64,000 bases of DNA from Toxonevra muliebris. Lineage: Eukaryota > Arthropoda > Insecta > Diptera > Pallopteridae. This document shows, one piece after another, positions 35,033 through 44,619 of the stretch. The stretch is from the NCBI GenBank assembly GCA_963691655.1, contig OY829326.1:25036878-25100877 (forward strand), in the 5' to 3' direction. Made by a program: the position numbers and the translations under genes. Positions within the stretch are counted from its first letter, which is position 1. Each line of letters begins with the position of its first letter. Under the pieces are notes generated by a model. That model made no database searches. It was not told where the DNA came from and saw nothing but the letters and a program-made list of their open reading frames with translations.

Positions 35033-36471
35033 TATAATGAAAAAAAATGGAAATATTAATGCTCAAGAATTCGTACTTTCAATTTTCTGTAGATGCCTGA
35101 TAAAAACCGCATTTGGTTGTTACTTCTCTTGGATTTATATAGGTTCCGCCATGGTGATCGAACTTTTTTACATGGATACATTTTTTGTAAAGGAATCGGG
35201 TCTATGCAATACAAGCATTTACATATTCATATTCAAAAGTAAATTTCGCCTGTTTCCTTCGTTTCACTTTCTACCACTCTATGCGTTACATCAATTTCAA
35301 CGTTACATCGATTCTGTGCTTTTACACAAACCTAACGCGCTTATGAAAGTTTCACTTTAAAGGTTTAGGTTATTTTCATGCCGCTTGGGCAACCCATTCG
35401 TCCGCCTTCTTATGTTAGCAAAAACGACAGTGACTAAGAACTCGATGCAGTGGATCAAGCTATAAAAATAAACTGCACTCATTTGCTCAATTGGTACTAA
35501 AGAGATCTGTACAAGCATATTCGAAATATTTAATGCTTTTATATAAACTAACTGGAATCAACTCAAAAACTCAACAATTAACTACAAAAGGATATAAAAT
35601 TACAAAAAGAATAACAAAGGAAAGAAAAAGTATTTATTCCTCGGAAAGAACTCTTTTTCTTTCTCTTCTGTATGTAATTTTTCAATTTGTTCACATTTTA
35701 ATGTTGGTAATACTGCAGAAGCGACACACACATTTAAGGATATGTTATTGAGCCCTCTCATGAATAAATTCAATTGCACTATACAAGAAATAAATGAAAA
35801 AAAAAAGGAAGTAAGAAGAGGAAGGAAAAATTGTTTTGCCTACAAGTGAAATATTTATTTATTAATATTACGGAAGTTACAATCGAACGGGTGCTCATTC
35901 ATTCATAGTAGTGTCCAAAGTTTTTCTTTTGTCTGTTATTGTGCATTCTTACAATGCATTTTCTGTACGTATTCGTCTCTCTCATCTCTCGCTCAACATT
36001 TATTTATTTATTTTTTTTGTCGCCACCTTTCCGATTTTTTACTGCTATTGTTACGCACTATTAAAATGAAAAAAAAATTTCCATTCAATTTTACAAAAAA
36101 ATTAAACTTTTAATGGAAAGTTTTCAAGGCTTTTCTTTTTTGCATTTTGTTCTGCTCCGTTTGTCTTTTTAAATATGAAAGAAATAGTTTTGGACATTCA
36201 CACAGAATGTGAATTGTCGTATCATTATCTTCCAAACATAAACCACTGGACAGTGTTGTTTAAATTTAAGTGATATCTTAGAACTGTGCAGTTGGATTGG
36301 CAGAATAAAATATTGAAAACAGCAAATATTTAAACTGGCAATTTATCAATAATGGCGTGTATCAAGCAAAAACTTTTGGATACTCGTAGTAATAATTTCC
36401 GGTGGATTTATTTTGCTTTCACTAACCATAATTTCTTCTTTTGTTTTATTATACAAACTTATACTTATACT
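35033..36471. other. No gene recognised
   Basis: Frames at 34992-35360 and 35491-35751 have no recognisable motifs; the first overlaps the end of the transposon. Confidence 0.5.
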
Positions 36472-36760
36472 GTGGTCGCTGTAGCCTAGTGGTTACGCAG
36501 AGGTGCCCGGGTTCATATCTCGGCACGCTCAAAAAAATCAAAACTAGAAAATAATAATTTTTCTACATGGCACCACCTCTTGGCTGGCAATGGCAAATCT
36601 CCAAGAGTAAAAAAATGCCTATGAAAGGCTTTTCACTTTGCCGTTCGGATTCGGCATAAAACTGTAGGTCCCTTCCATTCACACATCATGAATGGATGCA
36701 AAAAGCTCGACCTTGGCCCTCCATGAGCTGTTGTGCCATAATAGTAGTAGTAGTTATACA
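36472..36760 (+). mobile_element. tRNA-derived SINE
   Basis: The head has a pol III A-box (gtagcctagtggttac) and a B-box-like gggttcatatctcgg. The body includes tggcaaatctccaagag, ttgccgttcggattcggc, ataaaactgtaggtccctt and ttggccctccatgagc. It ends near a (tag)n stretch at 36741-36755. I recall the body (cggattcggcataaaactgtaggtccc) from a SINE family common in tephritid genomes, but could not check this. A shorter deleted copy lies at 27308-27392. It is transcribed, if at all, by RNA polymerase III and would depend on a LINE for movement. Confidence 0.75.
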
Positions 36761-37857
36761 GAAAGATGTCATACGTACATACTATTATCACAATATAAAA
36801 ACAATTTTTGAGAATTACAAAAAAAAAAAAACAAAAAATTATAAAAAAAATAAAATAAAGATTTTCTTTCTGCATGCATACTTATGCCTTTTCACTTTCA
36901 AGAGTTTGCTATATTTATTTAGTATAAACTTATAAGAAAATATGTAAAGTTTTTCTCTTCAAACCTTTTTTTTTTTTTGAAATCTAACTATCAAGTGTAA
37001 AATAAATAATTTATAAATAAAGGTGCAGAAAAATATGAAGATATTACAAAAAAGAATTGGCTATAGCTATAACCTTTGCAGACTGATTCCTTGATCGCGA
37101 ATTAACCAAAGAAACTGTTTTTAAATAACGGTAACCACTGCCAGTATGACAAAAAAAAAAATTATGGTGGCAAGTATGAATAAATCGCCGACTTTCTAAT
37201 ATTTGTTAGAGAAAACATAAAAAGGAGCTTATATAAATTCAAATGTAAATAAAATCCCGTAAACTTTTAGCGATATTCAAATCGGTGAAGTGGTTCTCTC
37301 GCAATACCCATTCAAACTTTGAAAATTTTGATTTTTTTAGTTTTTGAACTTAAATTTTTCCCTGATATCAACAAAATAATGTACACGTTGTGTAGGTTTG
37401 GAATTTTGCTAACAATACTTTTGTAGCTGATGTAGCTTTTGTCGCAGCAAATTTGAAAATCGCATTCAAATCTAATTTCACTCATACTTGCCACCAAAAA
37501 GATTAAGAATTTTTTTTATATATATTTAGATACGTCGCTATATACATATATATTGATTAATAAAAGAACTTACATCATTTGTCATTTGTTTTCGTTTTCC
37601 AATTTATCCAAAAAAAAAATCGTGAAAAAATCAATGAATCATTTCGGCTCTTTGCTATTGGTTGGAGTGAGGCTGGATTGTCTTAAAACAAGTGTCAATA
37701 TCGCATTTTGTATTGGAAATATTTAATTATGCTACTTGCAACCAAATAAATGGTCGCAAATAATAAGAACTCAAAAATTTTAAGGTTCAGCAGTCGACTC
37801 ATTTCCAATACTGCTTTGAAGATGAAATAAAGAAACTGTTTATTAAAAATAAAAAAA
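36761..37857. other. No gene recognised
   Basis: AT-rich. No endonuclease domain of the following LINE was found, so that element is 5'-truncated somewhere near 37840-37857. An in-frame stop lies at 37828-37830. Confidence 0.5.
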
Positions 37858-39561
37858 TTGGTAACAAAACAAAGTATAAACAAAATCGAAACCGTTGTGT
37901 TCAATGGGAATGAATATAACAAAAATAATGAAATTTCAACTAAATTTAACGAGTATTTTCTAACAAGTATCAAAATCATTAGAGACTCAATAGAAGATGT
38001 ACAATACAACAATTCTATCAGCAGTGTGAAAACAATTTTTAAATTTCATGAAATAAACATAAATGATCTACTTTTAGTGTGCAAATCTTTAAAAAATAAA
38101 CCAGATTTTGAAAGAATTAGCCCGAAAATCGTACTTGACAATTGGGACACACTAGGTACTATGTTGTTAAAAGTTGTAAATATGTCATTAACCAAAGGTG
38201 AATTTCCAAATTCATGGAAGGACTCAATGGTTACTCCGGTAGAAAAAATTAAAAAATCGAAAAAATGTGAGGAATTTAGACCAGTGAATGGATTAAAAAC
38301 ACTTGAAAAAATACTTGAAAAAGTAGTAAAGATACAGCTCGAAGAATATATGGAAACAAATGACCTTTTTTCAAAATTTCAATCTGGCTTTAGAAAATAT
38401 TATTCCTGTGAAACAGCAGTAAATTTCCTTGTGAATGAATGGAAAAGTAAAGAAAAACATACAAAAATTATGGCACTATTTTTAGATTTTAAAAGAGCCT
38501 TTGAAACAATTGATAAAGAGATATTACTTAAAAAAATGCAAATGTATGGAATAAAAAATAACGAGATCAAGTGGTTTAATTCGTATCTCACACAAAGAAC
38601 ACAAAGAACTAAAGTTAATAACTGTGTTTCAAATTTTCAAAACGTCGAAATAGGAGTCCCTCAAGGTTCTATTCTTGGCGCACTTCTATTTATTATTTAT
38701 ATCAATGATATACAAAATGTTTTAACAAACTGCAAGATAATAATGTATGCTGATGACACATTAATATATGCAGAAGGACAAAATGAAATTGAATGCAAAA
38801 ATAAATTAATATGTGACAATCAGAATGTAAATCTATGGCTCAAGAGTAATAAACTAAAATTAAATGAAAAAAAAACAAAAATGATGGAAATAAATATGAA
38901 TAGTAACGAAGTAATAGAAATTAATGACAATGTTATTGAAAAAGTTAACAGAATAAAGTACTTAGGTATTATTATAGACAAAGATATGAAATTTAAAGAT
39001 CATGTTGAATATATATGTAAAAAAATTGGTAAAAAAATTGGTTTCTTTAAACGAATACGTGGAAAAATCGATATAATGACAGCAATAAAAATATATAATG
39101 TTATAATAAAGCCACATTTTGAATATTGTTCAACTATTTTATATGCGTGTTGTAATCAAATGCAATTAAACAGACTACAAAAATTGCAAAACAGAGGAAT
39201 GAGATGTATACTAAAATGTGATAGGTATACTTCCATAAATAGAATGCACGAAACACTCAAATGGTTGAATATTACACAAAGACTACAATATAATACATTA
39301 ATGGCAATTTTTAAACTGAAAAATGGAAAAGCTCCAAGATACATCACGGATTATATTGAGTATGTGAGAGATGTACATAACTACGAGCTAAGAAATAGAA
39401 ATGACTTTCGACTAAAATTTCAAAATACTACATCAGCTCAAAACTCATTTTTCTACAAAGGACTTCAATTGTATAACATGCTTACAGAAGATACTAAAAA
39501 TGAACGGAATATAAACAGATATAAAAGAAAATGTATTGAATTTATAAAAAAATTGTATTAA
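37858..39561 (+). CDS. Reverse transcriptase, 5'-truncated CR1/L2-like LINE
   Basis: An uninterrupted frame of 567 codons encodes the RT half of a non-LTR retrotransposon ORF2. Fingers motifs include EFRPVNGLKTLEKILEKVV (about 139-157). Block A is ALFLDFKRAFETID with Asp210, block B is GVPQGSILGALLF (about 266-278), and block C is IMYADDTLIYA with Asp299 and Asp300. The thumb follows, with NRIKYLGIIID, and the C-terminus has RLQKLQNRGMRCIL and ends near KCIEFIKKLY, the layout of CR1/L2/jockey-type ORF2 without RNase H. The frame starts at a TTG and has no initiator of its own; the apurinic endonuclease domain that should precede it is missing, so it is a truncated copy and probably not translated. 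An intact RT over 1.7 kb suggests recent insertion. The 3' end (39562-39648) is short and AT-rich and meets the R4 element tail to tail. Confidence 0.85.
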   Translation: MVTKQSINKIETVVFNGNEYNKNNEISTKFNEYFLTSIKIIRDSIEDVQYNNSISSVKTIFKFHEININDLLLVCKSLKNKPDFERISPKIVLDNWDTLGTMLLKVVNMSLTKGEFPNSWKDSMVTPVEKIKKSKKCEEFRPVNGLKTLEKILEKVVKIQLEEYMETNDLFSKFQSGFRKYYSCETAVNFLVNEWKSKEKHTKIMALFLDFKRAFETIDKEILLKKMQMYGIKNNEIKWFNSYLTQRTQRTKVNNCVSNFQNVEIGVPQGSILGALLFIIYINDIQNVLTNCKIIMYADDTLIYAEGQNEIECKNKLICDNQNVNLWLKSNKLKLNEKKTKMMEINMNSNEVIEINDNVIEKVNRIKYLGIIIDKDMKFKDHVEYICKKIGKKIGFFKRIRGKIDIMTAIKIYNVIIKPHFEYCSTILYACCNQMQLNRLQKLQNRGMRCILKCDRYTSINRMHETLKWLNITQRLQYNTLMAIFKLKNGKAPRYITDYIEYVRDVHNYELRNRNDFRLKFQNTTSAQNSFFYKGLQLYNMLTEDTKNERNINRYKRKCIEFIKKLY

Positions 39562-39661
39562 TATGTACTGTAACATCAACATTTCAAAATTTAATGTAAT
39601 TCATTGTAATTTAAAGTATTTCAAATACTAATAAAAGATATATTATAGAGTTTTTCCATCT

Positions 39662-39720
39662 CGACAGGGTCCGCACATGTCGGAGATTACATATGTCCCG
39701 GGTAGCGTTACCAAGGGACA
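39662..39720 (-). promoter_or_regulatory. 3' UTR hairpins of the R4 element
   Basis: In element orientation there is a bulged hairpin tgtccc-tt-ggta-acgc-tacc-c-gggaca (39720-39694), then cgaca-(11 nt)-tgtcg (39682-39662), a few bases before the 3' end. R2-type reverse transcriptases recognise structured 3' UTR RNA, so these are plausible binding sites for the element's own protein. The motif gcggaccct occurs in the loop here and again in the 5' leader (about 43611-43619). Confidence 0.5.
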
Positions 39721-39802
39721 ATGCTCTGTTGTTTTTTTTCTTTCTTTTTCCTGTTGCTTTTTGTTTGTTGTATGTTGATTTTTGTTCGTTACGTATAAGT
39801 AC

Positions 39803-42800
39803 TTATGAATTTAGATTTAAAAAGGACCTGACTATGTTGCATGTTTTGAGAATTACTGCTTTTTGGATTTTCGCATGCAGTTTTTCGTTAATTGCAAGGG
39901 TTTTTAAGTTTACTGTAAATGATTTATGTAGTATTCCTGTTGTTGAAATTATGAATGGTATTATTTTTACTTCATTTTGTTTCCAGATGTTTTTGATTTC
40001 TTGTGCAAGTTCAGTATATTTTTCTATTTTTTCTATGTATTTGTCATGTATATTGTTGTCATTGGGTACACTTATTTCAATAAGCTGGGTTGTTTTATCT
40101 TTTTTATTTATTATCGTGATATCTGGTCTATTGCATGCTATTGTTTTATCCGTAAGTATTGTTCTGTCCCAGTATATTTTGAAGGTTTCGTTTTCTATTA
40201 TTGTTTCGGGCTTGTATTCAAAATATGGTATTCTATTGTTAGAGATGTTAAGATTGTTTATGATTTCTTGGTGGATTATTTTGGCTACTGTATCATGTCT
40301 TTGTGTGTATTTTGATCCTGCAAGTATTGGGCATCCTGATGTGATATGGTCTATTGTTTCTGTGTATATGTTGCATTTTCGGCATTTATCTGTTGTGATG
40401 GTTGGATCTTTAATTATGTACTTTCTGTAGTTTCTTGTTGCTATTATTTGATCTTGTATACTTATTATAAACCCTTCTGTTTCCGGTTGTAGTTCACCTT
40501 TTATCAGCCATGTGTATGTATTTTGTTTATCTATGTTATTGTTGTCTACTATGTGTGGGTGTTTTCCATGCAATTGTTTTTGTTTCCATATTGTTTTACT
40601 TTCTTCTATTGTTTGATTATTTATTATAAGGTTCCGATTATTAAGGTTTAGTGGGGTGTAATCATTATCTGCTTTTATTATTGCTTGATGTAATGTTGTT
40701 GTTTGGGTATAGAAATAGTTTCTTAGATTGGTTATTTGGTTATTGTGTAGGTTTTGGATGTCTATCAGTCCTCTACCACCTTCTTTTCTGGGGATCGTGA
40801 TACGCTCCTTGCATGCATGTGGATGATGTTTTTGGTATTTGGTCAGTTTTGTTCTGGTGGCTATTTTTATGTTTTCAATATCGGTGTTACTCCATTTGAT
40901 TATTCCAAATGAGTATGTGAGTAGTGGTATTGCAAATGTATTTATGGCTTTAAATAGATTTCTGGAATTTAAGTAAGTTTTTGTTAATTTAGTTAGTCGT
41001 TCCAAGTATGCTGCTTTAAGTTCATTTTTGATTGTTGTGTGGTCTATTTTTATACTTTGCTGAAAACCTAAGTATTTATAAAGATCCTGTTCTTCCATGT
41101 TTTGTAAGATTTCATTGTTTAAGGTTTCTGTTGCTTCTCTGTTTATCCATTTTCCATGTTCTATGTGTTGTGTTTTGCATTTATCGATACCAAATTCCAT
41201 TTTTATGTCTATTGTGATTGTTTCTGTTATTCTAATTAATCTTTGTAATTGTGATTGTGTTGCTGCGTATAATTTAATGTCGTCCATATATAGCAGGTGA
41301 TTTATTCGGTGTTGATTTTGTTTGTGTTTTTTGATATTGAATCCGTATTGTGTTTTGTTAAGTGAGTTAGATAGGGGGTTCAGGCATATACAGAACCAAA
41401 GTGCACTTAGAGAGTCTCCTTGGAATATACCGGTTTCTATTTTTATTGGGTCTGTAGTTATGTATTCTGATTTAGTTTGTAAGTGTATATTTGTTCTCCA
41501 GTTTTTCATGTTATTTTTTAGAAAATCTATGTATTTTGGGTGAATTTTGTATATGTTTAGGACATGTATAAGCCAACTGTGTGGTATCTTATCGAATGCC
41601 TTTTTATAGTCTATGTAGCATGTGTGGAGACTTCGTTGTTCCTTTATTGCTTGCTGTGTGATTGTTTGGTCGATTATTAATTGTTCTTTACATCCTTGGC
41701 TATATTTTCTGCATCCTTTTTGCTCATTTGTAAGTATATTATTATCTAAGAGATGTGTATAAATTTTTTGTGAGATTAGTGAAGTTATTATTTTGTAAAG
41801 TGTGGGTAGGCACGTTATTGGCCTATAGTTTGCCGGGTTATTGGTATTGCTATTCTTTGGTTTGATGAATGTTATTCCTTGGGTTAGGAAGGATGGTAAC
41901 GTCGCTGAGTTCTTTAGGGTGTCGTTTATCAGTAGTAGTAGTTTATTGTGGGTTGAGTTGAATGTTTTGTACCAAAAGTTGTGTATGTGGTCTATTCCAG
42001 GATATTTCCAATTATTAGTGTTTTTGATGGCTATTGTGAGTTCTGATTGTGCTATTGTGAAATTTTCTTGTATTGGCAAGGTGTTGTATAGAGTTTCTTC
42101 TTCTTTAATCCATGTACTGTTGCTATTATGTTTTGTGGGATGTCCCCATATTTCTTGCCAGTATGTTTGTATTTGTTGTTTTGTTGGGGGTCTTATATCT
42201 ATTTGTTTTTCTGCTAATGATTTATAAAAAGTTTTTTCACTATTTTTAAACTTATTGTTTTGTTGTTTTCTTTTATATGATTCTATATACCGGCGTATTC
42301 TGTATGAATAGACTTTAAGTTTTTGCTGTAGGGTGTCTAGGGTTTCGGTTATGGTTTCATTTTCTTTAGCTATTTGTTTGATGTATTTAACTAGTTTTTT
42401 ACTTGGGTTACCTCTATTGTATTGTGTTATTCTTCCAATGTCTTTTCTTAATTTTAGTATTTTGTTATTTAAACGAGTTTGCCATTTCGGGGTATAAGTG
42501 CTATTGGTCGTGACGTTTCTTTTTTGTATTTTTTGTTTATTTAATTCTATTATTGTCGTAGCAGCTGCATATATTATTGTTTGATAGTCTTCGAGGTTTC
42601 TGATTTCTTCCATGTACGACTGGTGCGTGTTTATGTATTCATTCAGACTGTTTATATTTGTGGTTGTACCTTCTTTAAAAATTAGTTTCGGGAGTGGAAT
42701 TCTTAATGTTGGGTCTGTGTTTTTCCATTTTATGGTGTTTTCAAGTAGTTTGTTTCCTATTACATCTATTGTTTCATTAGTGCTGGTATTGGTTTGATTT

Positions 42801-43357
42801 TGGATTGGTGTTATCAGAATGTTATTGTTTAGTGTTGGTGTAGTGGCTATGTTATTGTTTTGATCTGTTGTATCTCTTAGAATGTCTTGTTGTTCCACTG
42901 TTGTACTGTGGGTCTGTGACGATCGTGTATCGAGAGATGATGCTATTGATTGTTTTATGTTCTCAATTTCAATTTCTGATAGGCGTTTGTTTATTAGTAT
43001 AGTCCTTTTTTGATCCATTAGCCTCTGTGTAGTAACGATGTCTTGTAACTGTGGATAAGCTTGTATAAATAGGTTATATAATTCTTCCCTGTATCCTATT
43101 CTAACTGTCTCAAGTTTTGTTGCTTTGTAGTAGCAACGCATAACCTCGGTATTCATTTCGGTTGTCCATGTCATGCGTTGCCTGGGTTTTCCAGCCTTAG
43201 TGGTTGCAGGTTGTCCTAGCAAAACACGTTCGGTAGATTGGTTTGTATTAGCGGTTTCGGCATCTTGGTCGAGCTGTGTATTCCCGCGCCGTACTCGACC
43301 GTGACGGCGCTCGTCCGAGGCTTCTCTTGCTGCGTTTGGAACTATTTTTTCACTCAT
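39803..43357 (-). CDS. R4/Dong-type ORF: RT and restriction-like endonuclease
   Basis: I choose ATG at 43357 (MSEKIVPN); the frame is open further upstream to a GTG at 43411, and the residue numbers here count from that codon (1202 in all). Residues 78-150 (RQRMTWTTEMNTEVMRCYY onward) form a Myb/trihelix-like DNA-binding region. Coiled-coil-rich sequence spans about 280-400. RT follows: YIDYKKAFD with Asp601, GIFQGDSLSALWF (661-673), and LLYMDD with Asp710 and Asp711. After the thumb comes a CCHC knuckle, C1010-x2-C1013-x8-H1022-x4-C1027. The restriction-like endonuclease is next, RPD (Asp1097), 14 residues, then Glu1112 in IEISVP, matching the R-PD-x(12-14)-E motif of R2/R4 elements. The enzyme would nick target DNA and prime reverse transcription of its own RNA there. 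All catalytic residues are present. Confidence 0.9.
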   Translation of the reverse strand: MSEKIVPNAAREASDERRHGRVRRGNTQLDQDAETANTNQSTERVLLGQPATTKAGKPRQRMTWTTEMNTEVMRCYYKATKLETVRIGYREELYNLFIQAYPQLQDIVTTQRLMDQKRTILINKRLSEIEIENIKQSIASSLDTRSSQTHSTTVEQQDILRDTTDQNNNIATTPTLNNNILITPIQNQTNTSTNETIDVIGNKLLENTIKWKNTDPTLRIPLPKLIFKEGTTTNINSLNEYINTHQSYMEEIRNLEDYQTIIYAAATTIIELNKQKIQKRNVTTNSTYTPKWQTRLNNKILKLRKDIGRITQYNRGNPSKKLVKYIKQIAKENETITETLDTLQQKLKVYSYRIRRYIESYKRKQQNNKFKNSEKTFYKSLAEKQIDIRPPTKQQIQTYWQEIWGHPTKHNSNSTWIKEEETLYNTLPIQENFTIAQSELTIAIKNTNNWKYPGIDHIHNFWYKTFNSTHNKLLLLINDTLKNSATLPSFLTQGITFIKPKNSNTNNPANYRPITCLPTLYKIITSLISQKIYTHLLDNNILTNEQKGCRKYSQGCKEQLIIDQTITQQAIKEQRSLHTCYIDYKKAFDKIPHSWLIHVLNIYKIHPKYIDFLKNNMKNWRTNIHLQTKSEYITTDPIKIETGIFQGDSLSALWFCICLNPLSNSLNKTQYGFNIKKHKQNQHRINHLLYMDDIKLYAATQSQLQRLIRITETITIDIKMEFGIDKCKTQHIEHGKWINREATETLNNEILQNMEEQDLYKYLGFQQSIKIDHTTIKNELKAAYLERLTKLTKTYLNSRNLFKAINTFAIPLLTYSFGIIKWSNTDIENIKIATRTKLTKYQKHHPHACKERITIPRKEGGRGLIDIQNLHNNQITNLRNYFYTQTTTLHQAIIKADNDYTPLNLNNRNLIINNQTIEESKTIWKQKQLHGKHPHIVDNNNIDKQNTYTWLIKGELQPETEGFIISIQDQIIATRNYRKYIIKDPTITTDKCRKCNIYTETIDHITSGCPILAGSKYTQRHDTVAKIIHQEIINNLNISNNRIPYFEYKPETIIENETFKIYWDRTILTDKTIACNRPDITIINKKDKTTQLIEISVPNDNNIHDKYIEKIEKYTELAQEIKNIWKQNEVKIIPFIISTTGILHKSFTVNLKTLAINEKLHAKIQKAVILKTCNIVRSFLNLNS

Positions 43358-43571
43358 GTGGGTAGTTAGCCCTTCATGAGGTTGGCTAGGGTCTGCATGC
43401 TTGCCACGCACGTGGGTAGTTACACCTCCCTCGCAGTTTGGTTTACAGTTTTCCTTCTGGGTTCACAGTTGTCCTTCAGGGTTCACTGTTTGCCATCAGG
43501 CATACATTTCTTAAGTTTGTGCCAGTATGCTAGGCCATACTACACAGGATCCGTGGGGATGCTGCTTCCAT

Positions 43572-43667
43572 CACTCCGCTATTAGGAGTGTCCTGGCGGG
43601 TTCTTAACTAGGGTCCGCGGGGTCGTCATTACCCGTCAACCTCCAATGGAGGATGCCCTTGCGGGCA

Positions 43668-43668
<1 letters not shown>
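43572..43668 (-). ncRNA. Structured 5'-terminal RNA of the R4 element
   Basis: Four consecutive hairpins occur in the first 100 nt of the element. In element orientation they are: atgccc-gcaa-gggcat (43668-43653, 6 bp closed by a GNRA-type gcaa loop), cctcc-att-ggagg (43652-43640), gggt-aatgacg-accc (43634-43620), and cactcc-taatagc-ggagtg (43590-43572). Perfect stems in a row at the extreme 5' end suggest a functional RNA. By analogy with R2, whose 5' end is an HDV-like self-cleaving ribozyme, this could be a processing or translation element; I could not fit it to the HDV fold. Confidence 0.5.

Positions 43669-43700
<32 letters not shown>
43669..43700. repeat. (ATT)n/(TAA)n microsatellite, R4 target
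   Basis: About ten uninterrupted att units on the plus strand abut the 5' end of the R4 element, the expected insertion target of Dong-like elements. It may be original target DNA or partly generated by the insertion. Confidence 0.85.
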
Positions 43701-44255
43701 CTGAAGTCATAGAGCAGATTTTTTCAAACATTTCTGAAATTCTATTTTTTTTAACCTCAAAAAAATGGCCAAAGTGGCAAAAAAAATTCCCAGAATAATC
43801 AAATTAAATTTTTTCAAATAAATATTATTCAATGTGCATTCTAGTGCAATTTCATTAACTCATTGACTTCCCACTACTGATGATGTACCCAACCTCAAAT
43901 AAATTACCAAAAATAGTAGAGGCTCATTTTTTTCAACTGATCATCATTGGGAATTTGAGCCATTATCAATGATAAGGAACCCGGATGAGGTTGGCTTATA
44001 TTCCCTAAATTCGTGAAGTCACAGCATTGAAAGAGATCTTTCTAGTCGTGGTGCTCTGTAGTCAAACCTCATGTCGAAGAAAACAAATCGGATTTGATCG
44101 CATAGTGTAACTAAGATTTCAAACTTATTTTTTATATTTGACTTTAAAAAAAAAACCCATGGAAGTAAAAAATATCGTTAAGTAGATTTTATTTTTTCTT
44201 TTTTTCCATCCATTGGCAATTAATCTCAAAAATTAGAATAAAGTTTCCACATTTC

Positions 44256-44305
44256 GGGGGGGAGGGGGGCAGAACTCCCAAACCAACGCCCCCCCCCCCC
44301 CCCCC
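44256..44305. repeat. G-run and C-run pair
   Basis: G7-A-G6 at 44256-44269 is followed 19 bp later by C17 at 44289-44305. The two can pair into a GC hairpin, and either strand has G-quadruplex or triplex potential. Exact homopolymer length may be uncertain in the assembly. Confidence 0.7.
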
Positions 44306-44619
44306 TAAATACGGCCTTGATCTGTAGAGTTTTTTTTAACATTTTGACTCACGGAGGTTTACAGATATTGTGGGAATCATCATAAAATACCCAAGCCAGT
44401 ACCAACAATTTTTTTTTTTTGGATGGGATTTGAGACAGCCTAATGTGCATATATGTTTTTGCTTTCTGCTAAGGTCTGCTAAGGCACTACTGACCTCAGA
44501 ATGAGTACAAGACGCTTTCCAAAGTAAATAATACTGAACTAAAGAAGCAGTTAATCGATTTCAGTGTACACTATCCCCCCCTTTTTCAGCGTACACTATC
44601 CATTCAAATGGTCTTAAAG

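Larger units (their letters stand above)
39649..43668 (-). mobile_element. Full-length R4/Dong-type retrotransposon
   Basis: This is a 4.0-kb site-preferring non-LTR retrotransposon on the minus strand. Its 5' end is adjacent to a (TAA)n tract (43669-43700), the target known for Dong of Bombyx. It has a 5' leader of about 310 bp with four successive hairpins, one open reading frame, and a 3' UTR of about 150 bp with two hairpins. The 3' end, gatggaaaaactc on the element strand, meets the AT-rich tail of the CR1-like LINE at about 39649; there the flank is only TAA-like (tataatatatc). Local GC is higher in both UTRs than in the surroundings. No frameshift or stop is present in the ORF, so the copy looks young and potentially complete. 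Assignment to R4/Dong rests on domain order and target, without a database search. Confidence 0.85.

Noticed and set aside
39693..40430. 245-codon plus-strand frame, and several others up to 128 codons across 39.7-43.6 kb
   Set aside because: Antisense shadows of the R4-type ORF. They are Phe/Val/Cys-rich, typical of reverse-complemented Lys/Asn/Ile/Thr coding, with no domain.
43640..43668. Hairpin at the R4 5' end read as a bacterial-type terminator
   Set aside because: Eukaryotic context. The adjacent T-rich tract is the ATT repeat on the wrong side for the element's transcript; RNA structure of the retrotransposon is the better reading.
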